This document shows positions 14,048 to 22,344 of a stretch of 64,000 nt of DNA, one piece after another. The notes beneath the pieces were generated by a model. It saw only the letters and a program-made list of their open reading frames with translations, ran no database searches and was not told the DNA's origin. The stretch comes from Gaiellasilicea sp963763755. GTDB lineage: Bacteria > Actinomycetota > Thermoleophilia > Gaiellales > Gaiellaceae. The translations under genes and the position numbers were made by a program. How positions within the stretch are numbered: position 1 is the stretch's first letter; each line of letters opens with the position of its first letter. The stretch covers positions 1 to 64,000 of the forward strand of contig CAVXQE010000013.1 in the NCBI GenBank assembly GCA_963763755.1. The letters run 5' to 3'.

Positions 14048-15009
14048 GACAGGAGCTCCGTCAGCCGGTCGATCGTGAGGACGCCGCGCGGCTCCTGGTC
14101 CGGGCCGACGACGAGCAGCTCCTGTGAGCCGTCGCTCAGCATCAGGGAGAGCGCGTCGCGGAGTGTCGTGCTCTCGTCTGCGACCGGCCTGACGACGCCG
14201 TTCACAGGCCCGAGCTCGACGTCCGTCAGCCGCTTCAGAGACAGGCGCTTGAGGCCCCGGTCCTGCCCCACGAAGCGGGCCACGAAGTCGTCGGCAGGGT
14301 GCGCGAGGATCTCGTCGGGCGTGTCGTACTGAACGAGGACGCCGCCCTCGCGCAGGATCGCGATCCGTGTGCCGAGCAGAATCGCCTCGTCGATGTCGTG
14401 GGTGACGAAGATGATCGTCTTCCGCACCTCGTCCTGGATCCGCAGCAGCTCCTTCTGCAGGCGGGTGCGGGTGATCGGGTCGAGGGCGCCGAACGGCTCG
14501 TCCATCAGCATCACCGGCGGGTCGGCCGCGAGCGCGCGCGCGAGCCCGACGCGCTGGCGCTCGCCGCCGGAGATCTGCGACGCGTAGCGGGAGCGGTAGT
14601 CCTTCGCGGGCAGGTCGACGAGGTCGAGCAGCTCGTCCACGCGCTGGGCGATCTCGGACTTCGACCAGCCGAGCAGCTTCGGCACGGTGGCCACGTTCTC
14701 GGCCACGGTCATATGCGGGAAGAGGCCGACCTGCTGGATCACGTAGCCGATGCCGCGGCGCAACTCGGTCTCGTCGAGCGAGTTCACGCTCTGCCCGTCG
14801 ATCCTCACGTCGCCCGAGGTCAGCTCGACGAGCCGGTTGACGAGCTTCATCGCCGTTGTCTTGCCACCGCCGGATGGGCCGACGAGACAGCAGACGTCGC
14901 CGGCCGGAATCGTCAAGGTGAGATCGTCGACCGCAGGAGCTGCGCGGCCGGGGTATCGCTTGGTCGCGTGGTCGAAGACGATCTCGACCGCCTGACGCCG
15001 CCCCCTCAC
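14044..15009 (-). CDS. compatible-solute ABC transporter ATP-binding protein with CBS region
   Basis: Encodes a 321-residue ATPase of the OpuCA/ProV class that powers uptake of osmoprotectants. Walker A is GPSGGGKTT, the signature is ISGGERQRVGLARAL, Walker B is PVMLMDEPFGALD and the H loop is IFVTHDIDEA. The last 80 or so residues (TTLRDALSLMLSDGSQELLV) look like one CBS domain, which in OpuA-type transporters senses ionic strength. It heads the operon and starts at GTG 15009; the ribosome-binding site is poor, so the start is not certain. Confidence 0.92.
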   Translation of the reverse strand: MRGRRQAVEIVFDHATKRYPGRAAPAVDDLTLTIPAGDVCCLVGPSGGGKTTAMKLVNRLVELTSGDVRIDGQSVNSLDETELRRGIGYVIQQVGLFPHMTVAENVATVPKLLGWSKSEIAQRVDELLDLVDLPAKDYRSRYASQISGGERQRVGLARALAADPPVMLMDEPFGALDPITRTRLQKELLRIQDEVRKTIIFVTHDIDEAILLGTRIAILREGGVLVQYDTPDEILAHPADDFVARFVGQDRGLKRLSLKRLTDVELGPVNGVVRPVADESTTLRDALSLMLSDGSQELLVVGPDQEPRGVLTIDRLTELLS

Positions 15010-15059
15010 TCCTCTTAGCGTACGCGGCCCCGGCCGCGCCGCGAAGGCTCAACGGCGTT

Positions 15060-16262
15060 TCAGCCCACCGTAGGCAGGAAGAGGGTGACGACGCCGCCTC
15101 CCCCAGGAGGATTGCCTGCAGTCGCGCGGCCCCCGTGTGCCCGCGCGATCGCCTCGACGAGCGCGAGCCCGAGGCCGGCAGCGCCGCGGACGCGACCCAC
15201 CTCCGCACGGGTGAAGCGCTCGAACGCGTGCGGGAGAAACGCCGCCGGGAAGCCTTCTCCCTCGTCCGCGACGCTGAGGACGACACCCGCGTCGTCCTGT
15301 CGAGCCACGAGGCGCACAGTCCCCGAGCCGTAGCGAAGCGCGTTGTCGACGAGATTGCCGAGCGCCTGTTCCAGCCGCAGCCGGTCGCCGATGACCATGA
15401 GACCGGCGGGCGCGTCGACCTCGACCTCGCGGCCCGTGGCGGCAAACCTCCGTGCGACCGCTTCGAGCAGCTCGCGGGTGCTGATCGGCTCCCGGCGCAG
15501 CCGAAGCTCTCCCTCGTCCGCACGCGCGAGGACGAGCAGATCCTCGGCGAGCCGTACGAGCCGGTCGGTCTCCTCGGCCGCCGAGGCGAGCGCGGCATGC
15601 TGCTCCTCTGGGCTGCGAGGCCGGCGGAGCGCGAGCTCGAGCTCCGCCTTCAGCAGCGAAAGCGGAGTCCGGAGCTCGTGACTTGCCTCGGCGACGAAGC
15701 GGCGCTCGCGCTCGAGCCCGGCTTCGAGCCGTGCGAGCACCGGCCTCAGCGTGGCGGTCGCGAGCGCGTAGCCCGCGAGAGACGCAAGGAGCAGCACGAG
15801 CGGGCCGCCGAGCAGGAGCTGCGTCCGCAGCGCGGCGAGTGCGTCATGCCGGTCGTCCAGCGAGGCGCCGGCGACGACGACCAGCTGGTCCACCGGCGTC
15901 GCGAGGAGACGCACGGTTCCGTGCTCGACCACGATCGTCTCGCGCCGCGCGCGGTCGAGCTCGTCAGCCGTGAGCAGCGGCGACGTGCCGAGGCCTCGCG
16001 TGGCGTCCTGCACGTCGCCGCCAGGACCGAGCACCTGCGCGAAGCTCTCGTCGCTCTCGGCAAGCCGCGAGCCGCCGAGCGGCGAGCCCGCACGTACGAG
16101 TGCGGCGACATCGTCCGCGCGCGTTCGCAGCGCCGAGTCGATCTGCTCGTCGAGCGCCGAGCCGAGCCGGACATAGAGAAACGTGCCTGCGGCGGCGAGC
16201 AGGAGCGCCATCGCGAGCACGAACGCCGCCGTCAGCCGCAGCCGCAGGGACACGCGACTCAC
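15060..16262 (-). CDS. membrane sensor histidine kinase
   Basis: Encodes a 400-residue kinase that autophosphorylates and passes phosphate to the adjacent regulator. Two membrane spans (LTAAFVLAMALLLAAAGTF near 10-28 and LLLGGPLVLLLASLAGYAL near 150-170) flank a periplasmic sensor of about 115 residues. The H-box is FVAEASHELRTPLSLLK, the N-box is LGNLVDNALRYG and the G-box is VADEGEGFP, then GAAGLGLALVEAIARAHGG. GTG 16262 overlaps the regulator stop (GTGA). The HAMP linker appears short. The signal is unknown. Confidence 0.93.
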   Translation of the reverse strand: MSRVSLRLRLTAAFVLAMALLLAAAGTFLYVRLGSALDEQIDSALRTRADDVAALVRAGSPLGGSRLAESDESFAQVLGPGGDVQDATRGLGTSPLLTADELDRARRETIVVEHGTVRLLATPVDQLVVVAGASLDDRHDALAALRTQLLLGGPLVLLLASLAGYALATATLRPVLARLEAGLERERRFVAEASHELRTPLSLLKAELELALRRPRSPEEQHAALASAAEETDRLVRLAEDLLVLARADEGELRLRREPISTRELLEAVARRFAATGREVEVDAPAGLMVIGDRLRLEQALGNLVDNALRYGSGTVRLVARQDDAGVVLSVADEGEGFPAAFLPHAFERFTRAEVGRVRGAAGLGLALVEAIARAHGGRATAGNPPGGGGVVTLFLPTVG

Positions 16263-16939
16263 GCGCCACCGTCCGAGCGCAGCCGGTAACCAGTCCCGCG
16301 GACCGTCTCGAGCGACTTGCGTCCGAACGGGCGGTCGACCTTCTCACGCAGGTAGCGGACGTACACGTCGACGACGTTCGAGCGGCGCTCGTACTCGTAG
16401 TCCCACGCGTGCTCGAGTAGGTCGTAGCGGGTGAGGACGCGTCCCGGCCGGCGCATGAACGTCTCCAGCAGCGCGAACTCCTTTGCCGAGAGCTCCACCT
16501 TCGTCTCTCCACGCCACACGTGCCGGGTCGCCGGGTCGAGGCGTAGATCGCCGACCTCGAGCACCGCCGGCCGCTCCAGCGTTCCCCGGCGGGCAAGCGC
16601 GCGAAGCCGGGCCAGTAGCTCGGCGAACGCGAACGGCTTGGTCAGGTAGTCGTCGGCGCCCGCGTCGAGGCCACCGATCCGGTCGTCGAGCCCGTCACGG
16701 GCGGTGAGCATCAGCACGGGAGACCACACATCGGCTGCGCGAAGCTGTCTGCACACCTCGATTCCGTCCACGCCGGGAAGCATCAGATCGAGGACGATCG
16801 CGTCGTACTCGGTTGCCCGGGCCATCCAGAGCGCGTCCTCGCCCGTACCCGCGACGTCGGCCGCATGGGCTTCCTCCTCGAGGCCGCGCCGCAGGAGCGC
16901 TGCGAGCTTCACCTCGTCCTCGACGATCAGCACGCGCAC
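16259..16939 (-). CDS. OmpR-family response regulator
   Basis: Encodes a 226-residue regulator. The receiver domain has VEDE near residues 6-9, the phosphoacceptor Asp in AIVLDLMLPGVDG, and conserved LTARD and DYLTKPF. The C-terminal winged helix includes LSAKEFALLETFMRRPG and the recognition region VDVYVRYLREKVDRPFG. It starts at GTG 16939, just 23 bases from a symmetric operator, suggesting autoregulation. It is co-transcribed with the histidine kinase. Confidence 0.95.
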   Translation of the reverse strand: MRVLIVEDEVKLAALLRRGLEEEAHAADVAGTGEDALWMARATEYDAIVLDLMLPGVDGIEVCRQLRAADVWSPVLMLTARDGLDDRIGGLDAGADDYLTKPFAFAELLARLRALARRGTLERPAVLEVGDLRLDPATRHVWRGETKVELSAKEFALLETFMRRPGRVLTRYDLLEHAWDYEYERRSNVVDVYVRYLREKVDRPFGRKSLETVRGTGYRLRSDGGA

Positions 16940-16961
16940 GTTCCCATTGTCGCTCCGCCGA

Positions 16962-17003
16962 GATGAGAGCTGGATGAGGGAAAGCTCTCATCGTCGTCTC
17001 ACC
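16962..17003. promoter_or_regulatory. divergent operator: two pairs of 11-bp-spaced direct repeats
   Basis: GATGAG occurs at 16962 and 16973, and its complement CTCATC/CTCACC at 16987 and 16998. Each pair is 11 bp apart and the pairs face in opposite directions. The core is a 10-bp inverted repeat (GATGAGAGCT with AGCTCTCATC). OmpR-type regulators bind head-to-tail half-sites with this spacing. It lies between the regulator gene and the PepSY gene, so it probably controls both. Confidence 0.65.
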
Positions 17004-17058
17004 GGCCCTCGTTACCTTCGCCGCACGATCGGGAAGCCAACGAACGAGGAGGAACGAG

Positions 17059-17427
17059 ATGAGCTCCCGCACGAAGAAGATCGCAGCCCTCACCGCAGCC
17101 ACGACCGCCCTCGCTCTCGGCGGCGCCACGTGGGCGATCGCCGGATCCGGCGACGACGCGTCGGTGAGCGGGCCGAGCGCCGACAAGGCCAAGGCGGCCG
17201 CACTGGCGAACCTCGGCGGCGGCACGGCGAACTCCGTCGAGCGCGACAGCGAGAACGGCGCCACCTGGGAAGTCGAGGTGACGAAGAACGGCAAGACCGT
17301 CGACGTCCGGCTCGATGCCGCCTACAAGGTCCTCGTGGTCGAGGGCGACTCCGAGCAGAACGACAGCCGGGGACGGCGAGCAGGAATAGCCAGAGCGAAG
17401 CTTGGACGACTCCTTACCTTCGGCTAA
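17059..17427 (+). CDS. secreted PepSY-domain protein
   Basis: Encodes a protein of about 110-122 residues with an N-terminal signal or anchor (KIAALTAATTALALGGATW) and one PepSY unit (ADKAKAAALANLGGG, then GATWEVEVTKNGKTVDVRLD and YKVLVVEGD). PepSY proteins next to two-component systems are often targets of those systems and act in the cell envelope. AACGAGGAGGAACGAG precedes ATG 17059. One frame ends at 17427; one extra G near 17370 would give a shorter DGEQE ending at 17389, which looks more natural for the family. Confidence 0.8.
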   Translation: MSSRTKKIAALTAATTALALGGATWAIAGSGDDASVSGPSADKAKAAALANLGGGTANSVERDSENGATWEVEVTKNGKTVDVRLDAAYKVLVVEGDSEQNDSRGRRAGIARAKLGRLLTFG

Positions 17428-17485
17428 CCGCCCCCTGGCGGGCCGACGGCGATCCTCCTTCTGTCACCAACAGAGGAGCGAGATC

Positions 17486-17875
17486 ATGTCCAAACGAAGC
17501 ATGCTCACGACGGTCGCCTCGGTCACGGCGCTGGCATTGCTCGCGCTCGGCTCGCCCGCGTTCGCGAAGGACGGCGACGTGCTCGTCCGCGGGACCTGCA
17601 CCGCCAAGAGCGCGTCCAAGCTCAAGCTGAGCGCCGAGAACGGCCGGATCGAGGTCGAGTTCGAGGTCGACCAGAACCGAAACGGCGTCCCCTGGACGGT
17701 CGTGCTGACCCGAAACGGCACGCGCGTCGCACAGCTGAAGCGCGTGACGAAGGCGCCGAGCGGCTCCTTCGAGGCCCGCAAGCTGATCGCGAACGCCGCG
17801 GGCGCCGATGTCGTCAAGGCGACGGCTCACCGCGCCGGCGAGACCTGCTCGGCCCGCGCGAGCTTCCGCGTCTGA
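17486..17875 (+). CDS. small secreted protein of unknown function
   Basis: Encodes a 129-residue exported protein. GAGGAGCGAGATC precedes ATG 17486. A clear signal peptide (TVASVTALALLALGSPAFA) is followed by a mature domain predicted from sequence as mostly beta (VLVRGTCTAKSASKLKLSAE, RIEVEFEVDQNRNG). Two cysteines, one near each end of the mature region, could pair. I do not recognise the family. It lies between the PepSY gene and mutS2 on the same strand. Confidence 0.75.
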   Translation: MSKRSMLTTVASVTALALLALGSPAFAKDGDVLVRGTCTAKSASKLKLSAENGRIEVEFEVDQNRNGVPWTVVLTRNGTRVAQLKRVTKAPSGSFEARKLIANAAGADVVKATAHRAGETCSARASFRV

Positions 17876-17967
17876 GCGCTGTGCCGGGTGGAGGCGGGTG
17901 TGAGCCCGCCTCCACCCCATTGCACTACATGTTCGAGGAGAGCGAATTCGTCCGACGCGAGGCGGCC

Positions 17968-17973
17968 TACACT
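17968..17973 (+). promoter_or_regulatory. possible -10 element for a leaderless mutS2 transcript
   Basis: TACACT ends six bases before the mutS2 GTG at 17980, the spacing expected if transcription begins at the start codon. No ribosome-binding site precedes that GTG. The -35 is not clear. Confidence 0.4.
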
Positions 17974-17979
17974 CGTCGC

Positions 17980-20367
17980 GTGGATCGGAACGCACTCGAA
18001 GTCCTCGAGTTCCCGGCGATCGCGGAGCGGCTCGCCAACGCGACCGCGAGCTCCCACGGCGCGGAGCTCGCGCGCTCCCTCGAGCCGTCGGCAGATCCCG
18101 GCGAGGTCGCTCGTCGCCAGGCGCTGACAGCCGAGGCGGTCTCGCTGCTGGACACTGCAGACGAGCCGCCGCTCGAAGGGCTGCACGACGTCCGGGAGCC
18201 CGCGGCACACGCGGCGCTCGGCGGCGTGCTCGCCGCCGGGGCGTTGCGGAACGTGGCCGACACGATCGGCGGCGCGCTGCGCGCGCGTGCCGCCCTCGAC
18301 GACCCCGAGAAGGCCGCGCCGCTCCTGCAAGAGCTCGGCGCCGCGATCGATCCGGCGCTCGCACCGGTCGCAGAGTCGATCCAGCGCGCGATCGAGGACG
18401 ACGGCTCCGACCTGCGCGACACGGCGTCGCCGAAGCTCCGCAAGCTGCGCGGCCAGCTGCGCACCGGCCGCCAGCGCGTGAACGAGAAGCTCGAGCAGCT
18501 CGTCCGGTCTGGCGGTCTGCGCGAGCACCTGCAGGAGGACTTCGTCACGCAGCGCGGCGGCCGGCCCGTGCTCGCCGTGAAGGCGAGCGCCCGGCGCAGC
18601 GTGCCCGGCATCGTCCACGACACCTCCGACTCCGGCCAGACGCTCTTCGTCGAGCCGTTCGACGTCGTCGATCTCAACAACCGCCACTCGGAGGCCGTCG
18701 CCGCCGAGCGGGAGGAAGTCGAGCGGATCCTGCGCGAGCTGTCAGGCACGGTCGGCGAGCGCGCGGACGCGATCGTCGCCCTCGTGGAGGCGGTGGGCGC
18801 CATCGACCTGGCAGTCGCGCGCGGGGTCGTCTCGCGAGGTTGGCGCGGCGCACCCGTGGAGATCTCGGACGAGGTGCGGCTGGTGGGAGCCCGGCACCCG
18901 CTCCTCGATCCCGCGGCGGCGGTGCCGATCGATCTCGAGCTGGCATCGCTGCGCGCCGTTGTCATCAGCGGCCCGAACACGGGTGGCAAGACGGTGGCGC
19001 TGAAGACGGTCGGCCTGGCCGCGCTCCTCCACCAGTCCGGCCTGCGCCCACCGGCGGAGACGGTTGCGCTGCCGGTCTTCGACGAGGTGCTCGCCGACAT
19101 CGGCGACCGGCAGTCGATCGAGATGAGCCTCTCGACCTTCTCCGGCCACGTTGCCAACCTGGTCGCGATCCTGGACGCGGCACAGGAGCGATCGCTCGTG
19201 CTCGTGGACGAACTCGCCTCCGGCACCGATCCCGTCGAGGGATCCGCACTCGCGCAGGCGCTCCTCTCACGGCTCGCGGAGCAGGCGCGGCTCACGATCG
19301 TGACGACGCACTACCCCGAGCTGAAGGAGTGGGCGAGCTCGACCGACGGCGTCGCCAACGCGGCAACGGGCTTCGACCCCGACACGCATGCTCCGCTCTA
19401 CCGCGTCGCGCTCGGGCGGCCGGGCACGTCGCATGCGCTTCAGATCGCGGAGCGGCTCGGTCTCGACGCCGCCGTCGTCGAGGACGCCCGCGGACGCGTG
19501 GAACCCGAGCGGCTTCGGATCCAGGAGCTGCTGGCCGAGGCGGAGGCTGCCGAACGTGGCGCCGCGGCCGAGCTCGATGCGGCCGAGCGCCAACGTGTGG
19601 AGACGGAACGACTCGCTGCCGGCCTACGCAGGCGCGAGACGGCGCTCGAGTCCGAGATCGAAGCCGTGCGCGCGTCGGCGGCCGGAGAGCGTGAGCGGGC
19701 AGCCGCCGAGGCCCAGCGCGACCTCGCTGCGGCGCGCGAGGAGCTTCGCGCGCTGCGCGCGGAGATCAACGCGGCGCGCCGGCGCGAGCGTGAGGCGCGA
19801 CGGGCGGCCCCGGCCGCGTCGGTTCGCGCCGAACGCGACCGCGACCGCCGGCTCGGCGCAGCCTCCACCCGCGCCGCGCGGGCGGAGCAGGAGCTGCGCG
19901 CGCTCGATCAGCCGTTACCGCTGACCGGACCGCTCGCCGCGGGCGACCCCGTCGAGGCGCCGGGGCTCGGCGTGCACGGCACGATCGCGGCAATCGAGGG
20001 TGACGAGGCCGAAGTGGTTGGCCCGGCCGGACATCGGTTGCGCCTGCCGCTCGCGCAACTCCGTCCCTCCGCACGCCGCGAGCGCGAGGAGGCCGAGACA
20101 CCGGTGCGGGTCGTCGCAGCCGCGCGGAGCGACGTCTCCGACGAGCTCGACGTGCGCGGCCAGCGCGCGCAGGACGCCCGCGAGGCCGTGCGGTCGTTCG
20201 TCGACGACGCCGCGCTCGCAGGGCTCGCGACAGTCCGTGTCGTCCACGGCCGCGGCACCGGAGCCGTGCGCGCGGCGGTCCGCGACGAGCTTTCCGGCCA
20301 TCCGCTCGTCGACCGCAGCGAGAGCGACTCGGCGGACGGCGCCACGGTCGCTCACCTCGGCGCCTAG
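17980..20367 (+). CDS. mutS2: MutS2 family ATPase/endonuclease with Smr domain
   Basis: Encodes a 795-residue MutS2, linked to recombination control and to splitting of collided ribosomes. I chose GTG 17980 (DRNALEVLEFPAIAERL), which matches the family N-terminus. The core and clamp region comes first, then the ATPase with Walker A SGPNTGGKTVALKTVG, STFSGHVANL and Walker B LVLVDELASGTDP. A long Ala/Glu/Arg coiled coil follows (about 520-640). The C-terminal Smr nuclease domain has DELDVRGQRAQDA and VRVVHGRGTGAVR. The frame is intact and the stop overlaps that of the convergent gene. Confidence 0.95.
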   Translation: MDRNALEVLEFPAIAERLANATASSHGAELARSLEPSADPGEVARRQALTAEAVSLLDTADEPPLEGLHDVREPAAHAALGGVLAAGALRNVADTIGGALRARAALDDPEKAAPLLQELGAAIDPALAPVAESIQRAIEDDGSDLRDTASPKLRKLRGQLRTGRQRVNEKLEQLVRSGGLREHLQEDFVTQRGGRPVLAVKASARRSVPGIVHDTSDSGQTLFVEPFDVVDLNNRHSEAVAAEREEVERILRELSGTVGERADAIVALVEAVGAIDLAVARGVVSRGWRGAPVEISDEVRLVGARHPLLDPAAAVPIDLELASLRAVVISGPNTGGKTVALKTVGLAALLHQSGLRPPAETVALPVFDEVLADIGDRQSIEMSLSTFSGHVANLVAILDAAQERSLVLVDELASGTDPVEGSALAQALLSRLAEQARLTIVTTHYPELKEWASSTDGVANAATGFDPDTHAPLYRVALGRPGTSHALQIAERLGLDAAVVEDARGRVEPERLRIQELLAEAEAAERGAAAELDAAERQRVETERLAAGLRRRETALESEIEAVRASAAGERERAAAEAQRDLAAAREELRALRAEINAARRREREARRAAPAASVRAERDRDRRLGAASTRAARAEQELRALDQPLPLTGPLAAGDPVEAPGLGVHGTIAAIEGDEAEVVGPAGHRLRLPLAQLRPSARREREEAETPVRVVAAARSDVSDELDVRGQRAQDAREAVRSFVDDAALAGLATVRVVHGRGTGAVRAAVRDELSGHPLVDRSESDSADGATVAHLGA

Positions 20368-20981
20368 TCGCCCTCGACGACCTTCGCGGCGTACAGCTGG
20401 TACGGGAGCTCCTCGAGGACGCGGAGGCGCGGGTCGGGCACGTCGAAGAAGCGCTCGAGTGCGAGCGCGTCCAGCCATTCGAGATCGGGACGCTCGGCGA
20501 TCGTCCGGCCGACGGCGGCGCGGTCGCCGCCCAGAGCGACATGCTCCACCTTGTCGCGCCAGGGGCCGAGAACGCGGGCCGCCTCCGCCGCCGCGGCGTC
20601 GATCAGCTCTCGCTCCTGCTCCTCCCGACGGCGGCGGAACCTGTTCGCCGACGAACCGCCCTTCTTGTGGCGCCCCTTGACGAACCGCGTGCCGACCTTC
20701 GAGGCGACGAGCTGCTCGCCCTCGAGGACTCCGAACGCGTAGCCGCCGAGACGGACCAGGAGCACCGCGACCCTGTGATCGGCGTGGAGGGCGGCGAGCA
20801 ACGGGTCGACCACCACCTGCTCGTACTCACCCTCGTGTTCGAGCCCGAATGGAGGCGTGACGGTGAGCGTCTCCTCCGCCAGCTCGAGACGGGCGCTGCC
20901 ATCGCGGTAGACGGAACGACCGGCGGCGCCCTCGAGTGGCGCGAGGCGCTTCGCGAGGTTGGCCCGGCCGATGTAACGCAC
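20364..20981 (-). CDS. acVLRF1-like release-factor homologue
   Basis: Encodes about 205 residues of the actinobacterial VLRF1 family, related to Vms1/ANKZF1, which cleaves peptidyl-tRNA on split ribosomes. GTG 20981 (RYIGRANLAKRLAPLEG) is the likely start. The fold segment AVLLVRLGGYAFGVLEGEQL precedes the loop GRHKKGGSSANRFRRRREEQ. Family members I recall have Gln residues where this protein has Ala-Asn after GGSS, so its catalytic status is uncertain. The C-terminal part (VEHVALGGDRAAVGRTIAER) matches release-factor domain 2-like folds. It follows queF and a small membrane gene. Confidence 0.75.
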   Translation of the reverse strand: MRYIGRANLAKRLAPLEGAAGRSVYRDGSARLELAEETLTVTPPFGLEHEGEYEQVVVDPLLAALHADHRVAVLLVRLGGYAFGVLEGEQLVASKVGTRFVKGRHKKGGSSANRFRRRREEQERELIDAAAAEAARVLGPWRDKVEHVALGGDRAAVGRTIAERPDLEWLDALALERFFDVPDPRLRVLEELPYQLYAAKVVEGD

Positions 20982-20985
20982 GGCT

Positions 20986-21150
20986 CTAGGGGCCGAGCCT
21001 CGTCTTGCGGCGGATGCCGAGTCGCTTCTGGAGTGCTCGGTCTTCCTCGCCGTCCTTGCGCGCCGCCCAGACGAACCCAATGCCGACGACCACCAGGGAG
21101 ACGACTGAAATAGCGACGACCACGATCCCGACTGCCGTTTCTCCGCTCAC
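20986..21150 (-). CDS. small single-span membrane protein
   Basis: Encodes 54 residues. GTG 21150 overlaps the queF stop as GTGA, and the stop is four bases before the acVLRF1 start, so it is embedded in that operon. One membrane span (VGIVVVAISVVSLVVVGIGFVW) is followed by a highly charged cytoplasmic tail (RKDGEEDRALQKRLGIRRK). I do not recognise a family. Confidence 0.65.
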   Translation of the reverse strand: MSGETAVGIVVVAISVVSLVVVGIGFVWAARKDGEEDRALQKRLGIRRKTRLGP

Positions 21151-21530
21151 GAGGTCGCCGTGATCGTGATGCCGCCGCGGGCCTTTTGCTTCAGCGTCAC
21201 CCGGACCTTGTCCGCCGACAGGGCAAGCGCCTCGGCCGCGTCGTCACGAATCTTGACCGCAAGCGCCTCGCAGAACACGCCTTCGTTGCGGTACCCACTC
21301 AGATAGAGCTTGAGCGACTTCGACTCGATGCACAGCGTCTGCGGCCAGTACTCGATCGTCGCGACGTAGAGGTCGGGCTGGCCCGTGATCGGGCAGACCG
21401 CGACCAGCTCGTCACTCGTCATCTCGACATGGGACACGCCCGGATTCGGGAACGTCTCCAGGCCGGCATAGTGATCGGAGCCGGCATGGCCGAGTGCGAC
21501 GAACTCGGTGGAGCGAATGTCCGATTCCAT
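21147..21530 (-). CDS. queF: NADPH-dependent 7-cyano-7-deazaguanine (preQ0) reductase
   Basis: Encodes a 127-residue unimodular QueF that reduces preQ0 to preQ1 in queuosine synthesis. The nucleophilic Cys lies in VAVCPITGQPDLY, and the family motif is ESKSLKLYLSGYRNEGVFCE. I chose ATG 21530; ATG 21551 would overlap the divergent gene. A symmetric -10 (TACAGT on this strand) lies eight bases upstream. Queuosine genes are not otherwise seen in the window. Confidence 0.93.
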   Translation of the reverse strand: MESDIRSTEFVALGHAGSDHYAGLETFPNPGVSHVEMTSDELVAVCPITGQPDLYVATIEYWPQTLCIESKSLKLYLSGYRNEGVFCEALAVKIRDDAAEALALSADKVRVTLKQKARGGITITATS

Positions 21531-21537
21531 CAACTCG

Positions 21538-21544
21538 TACTGTA
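21538..21544. promoter_or_regulatory. symmetric -10 element shared by two divergent genes
   Basis: TACTGTA reads TACTGT on the plus strand, six bases before ATG 21550, and TACAGT on the minus strand, eight bases before ATG 21530. Neither gene has a ribosome-binding site, so both transcripts may be leaderless and start from one overlapping bidirectional promoter. Confidence 0.5.
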
Positions 21545-21549
21545 GGGAC

Positions 21550-21915
21550 ATGCCGCGCGTCTATCTCGCCGGTCCGCCGTTCGCAGAGGAGTACCGGCGC
21601 CGCGCCACCGCGCTCGCCGAGGCGCTGGGGTGGGAGCCGATCGATCCGATGCGACGCGATTTCCGGGGCCGCACGGAGGGCAACGAGGCAGAGATCGTGG
21701 ACGGGGACCTCGCCGACATCGCCGCGTGCGACGCGGTTCTCGCGGCCTTCCACGCTCCGGACGAGGGAACCGCGATGGAAGCCTGGTACGCCCACTCGCT
21801 CGGAAAGCGGGTCGTGGCCTACACCGGGGGCACGCCGCCCCACCCCTGGACGGTCTACGTGGCCGACGCCGTGTGCGACGACCTGGAACGCGCGGTCGAA
21901 GCGCTGCCCGGCTAG
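21550..21915 (+). CDS. nucleoside 2-deoxyribosyltransferase-like protein
   Basis: Encodes a 121-residue protein of the nucleoside 2-deoxyribosyltransferase/DNPH1 superfamily, which cleaves or transfers N-glycosidic bonds. The opening PRVYLAGPPFAEEYRRR matches the nucleotide-binding start. The core reads GDLADIAACDAVLAAFHAPD, then EGTAMEAWYAHSLGKRVVAY with the Glu typical of the catalytic loop (GTAMEAWYA). Its substrate is not clear; a housekeeping role in nucleotide clean-up is possible. Confidence 0.8.
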   Translation: MPRVYLAGPPFAEEYRRRATALAEALGWEPIDPMRRDFRGRTEGNEAEIVDGDLADIAACDAVLAAFHAPDEGTAMEAWYAHSLGKRVVAYTGGTPPHPWTVYVADAVCDDLERAVEALPG

Positions 21916-21916
21916 C

Positions 21917-22294
21917 TCAGTCCACCGAGAGCAGATCGACCACGAAGATCAGCGGCTCGTGCGGCGCGATCACGCCGCCGCCGGCTCCTCGCGCGCCGTA
22001 GGCCATCGCGGACGGAATCGTGAGCTTCCGCCGCCCTCCGACCTTCATGCCTTCGACGCCGGCGTCCCAGCCGGGAATGACCTGTCCCTTGCCGAGCTTG
22101 AACTCGAACGGCTGCCCACGGTTCCAGGAGGCATCGAACTCCTCGCCCGTGGAAAAGGCAACGCCGACGTAGTGCACCGACACCTTCTTACCCTTGGTCG
22201 CCTCGTCACCGTCACCGACGGAGAGGTCCTCGATGCCGAGCTCGAACGGGATGTCCCCCTCGGGCTTCTCGATCTCGGGGCGTTCGGGTGTCAC
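21917..22294 (-). CDS. FKBP-type peptidyl-prolyl isomerase
   Basis: Encodes a 125-residue cytoplasmic FKBP domain protein that speeds prolyl isomerisation. Typical segments are KVSVHYVGVAFSTGEEFDAS, FKLGKGQVIPGWDAGVEGMK and AYGARGAGGGVIAPHEPLIF. No signal peptide is seen. It starts at GTG 22294 and is convergent with the deoxyribosyltransferase-like gene, the stops being one base apart. Confidence 0.93.
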   Translation of the reverse strand: MTPERPEIEKPEGDIPFELGIEDLSVGDGDEATKGKKVSVHYVGVAFSTGEEFDASWNRGQPFEFKLGKGQVIPGWDAGVEGMKVGGRRKLTIPSAMAYGARGAGGGVIAPHEPLIFVVDLLSVD

Positions 22295-22344
22295 GATCAG
22301 AACCTACAGATGACTTCTGCCTCCCCGCAGAGTCTGAGAGTGAG

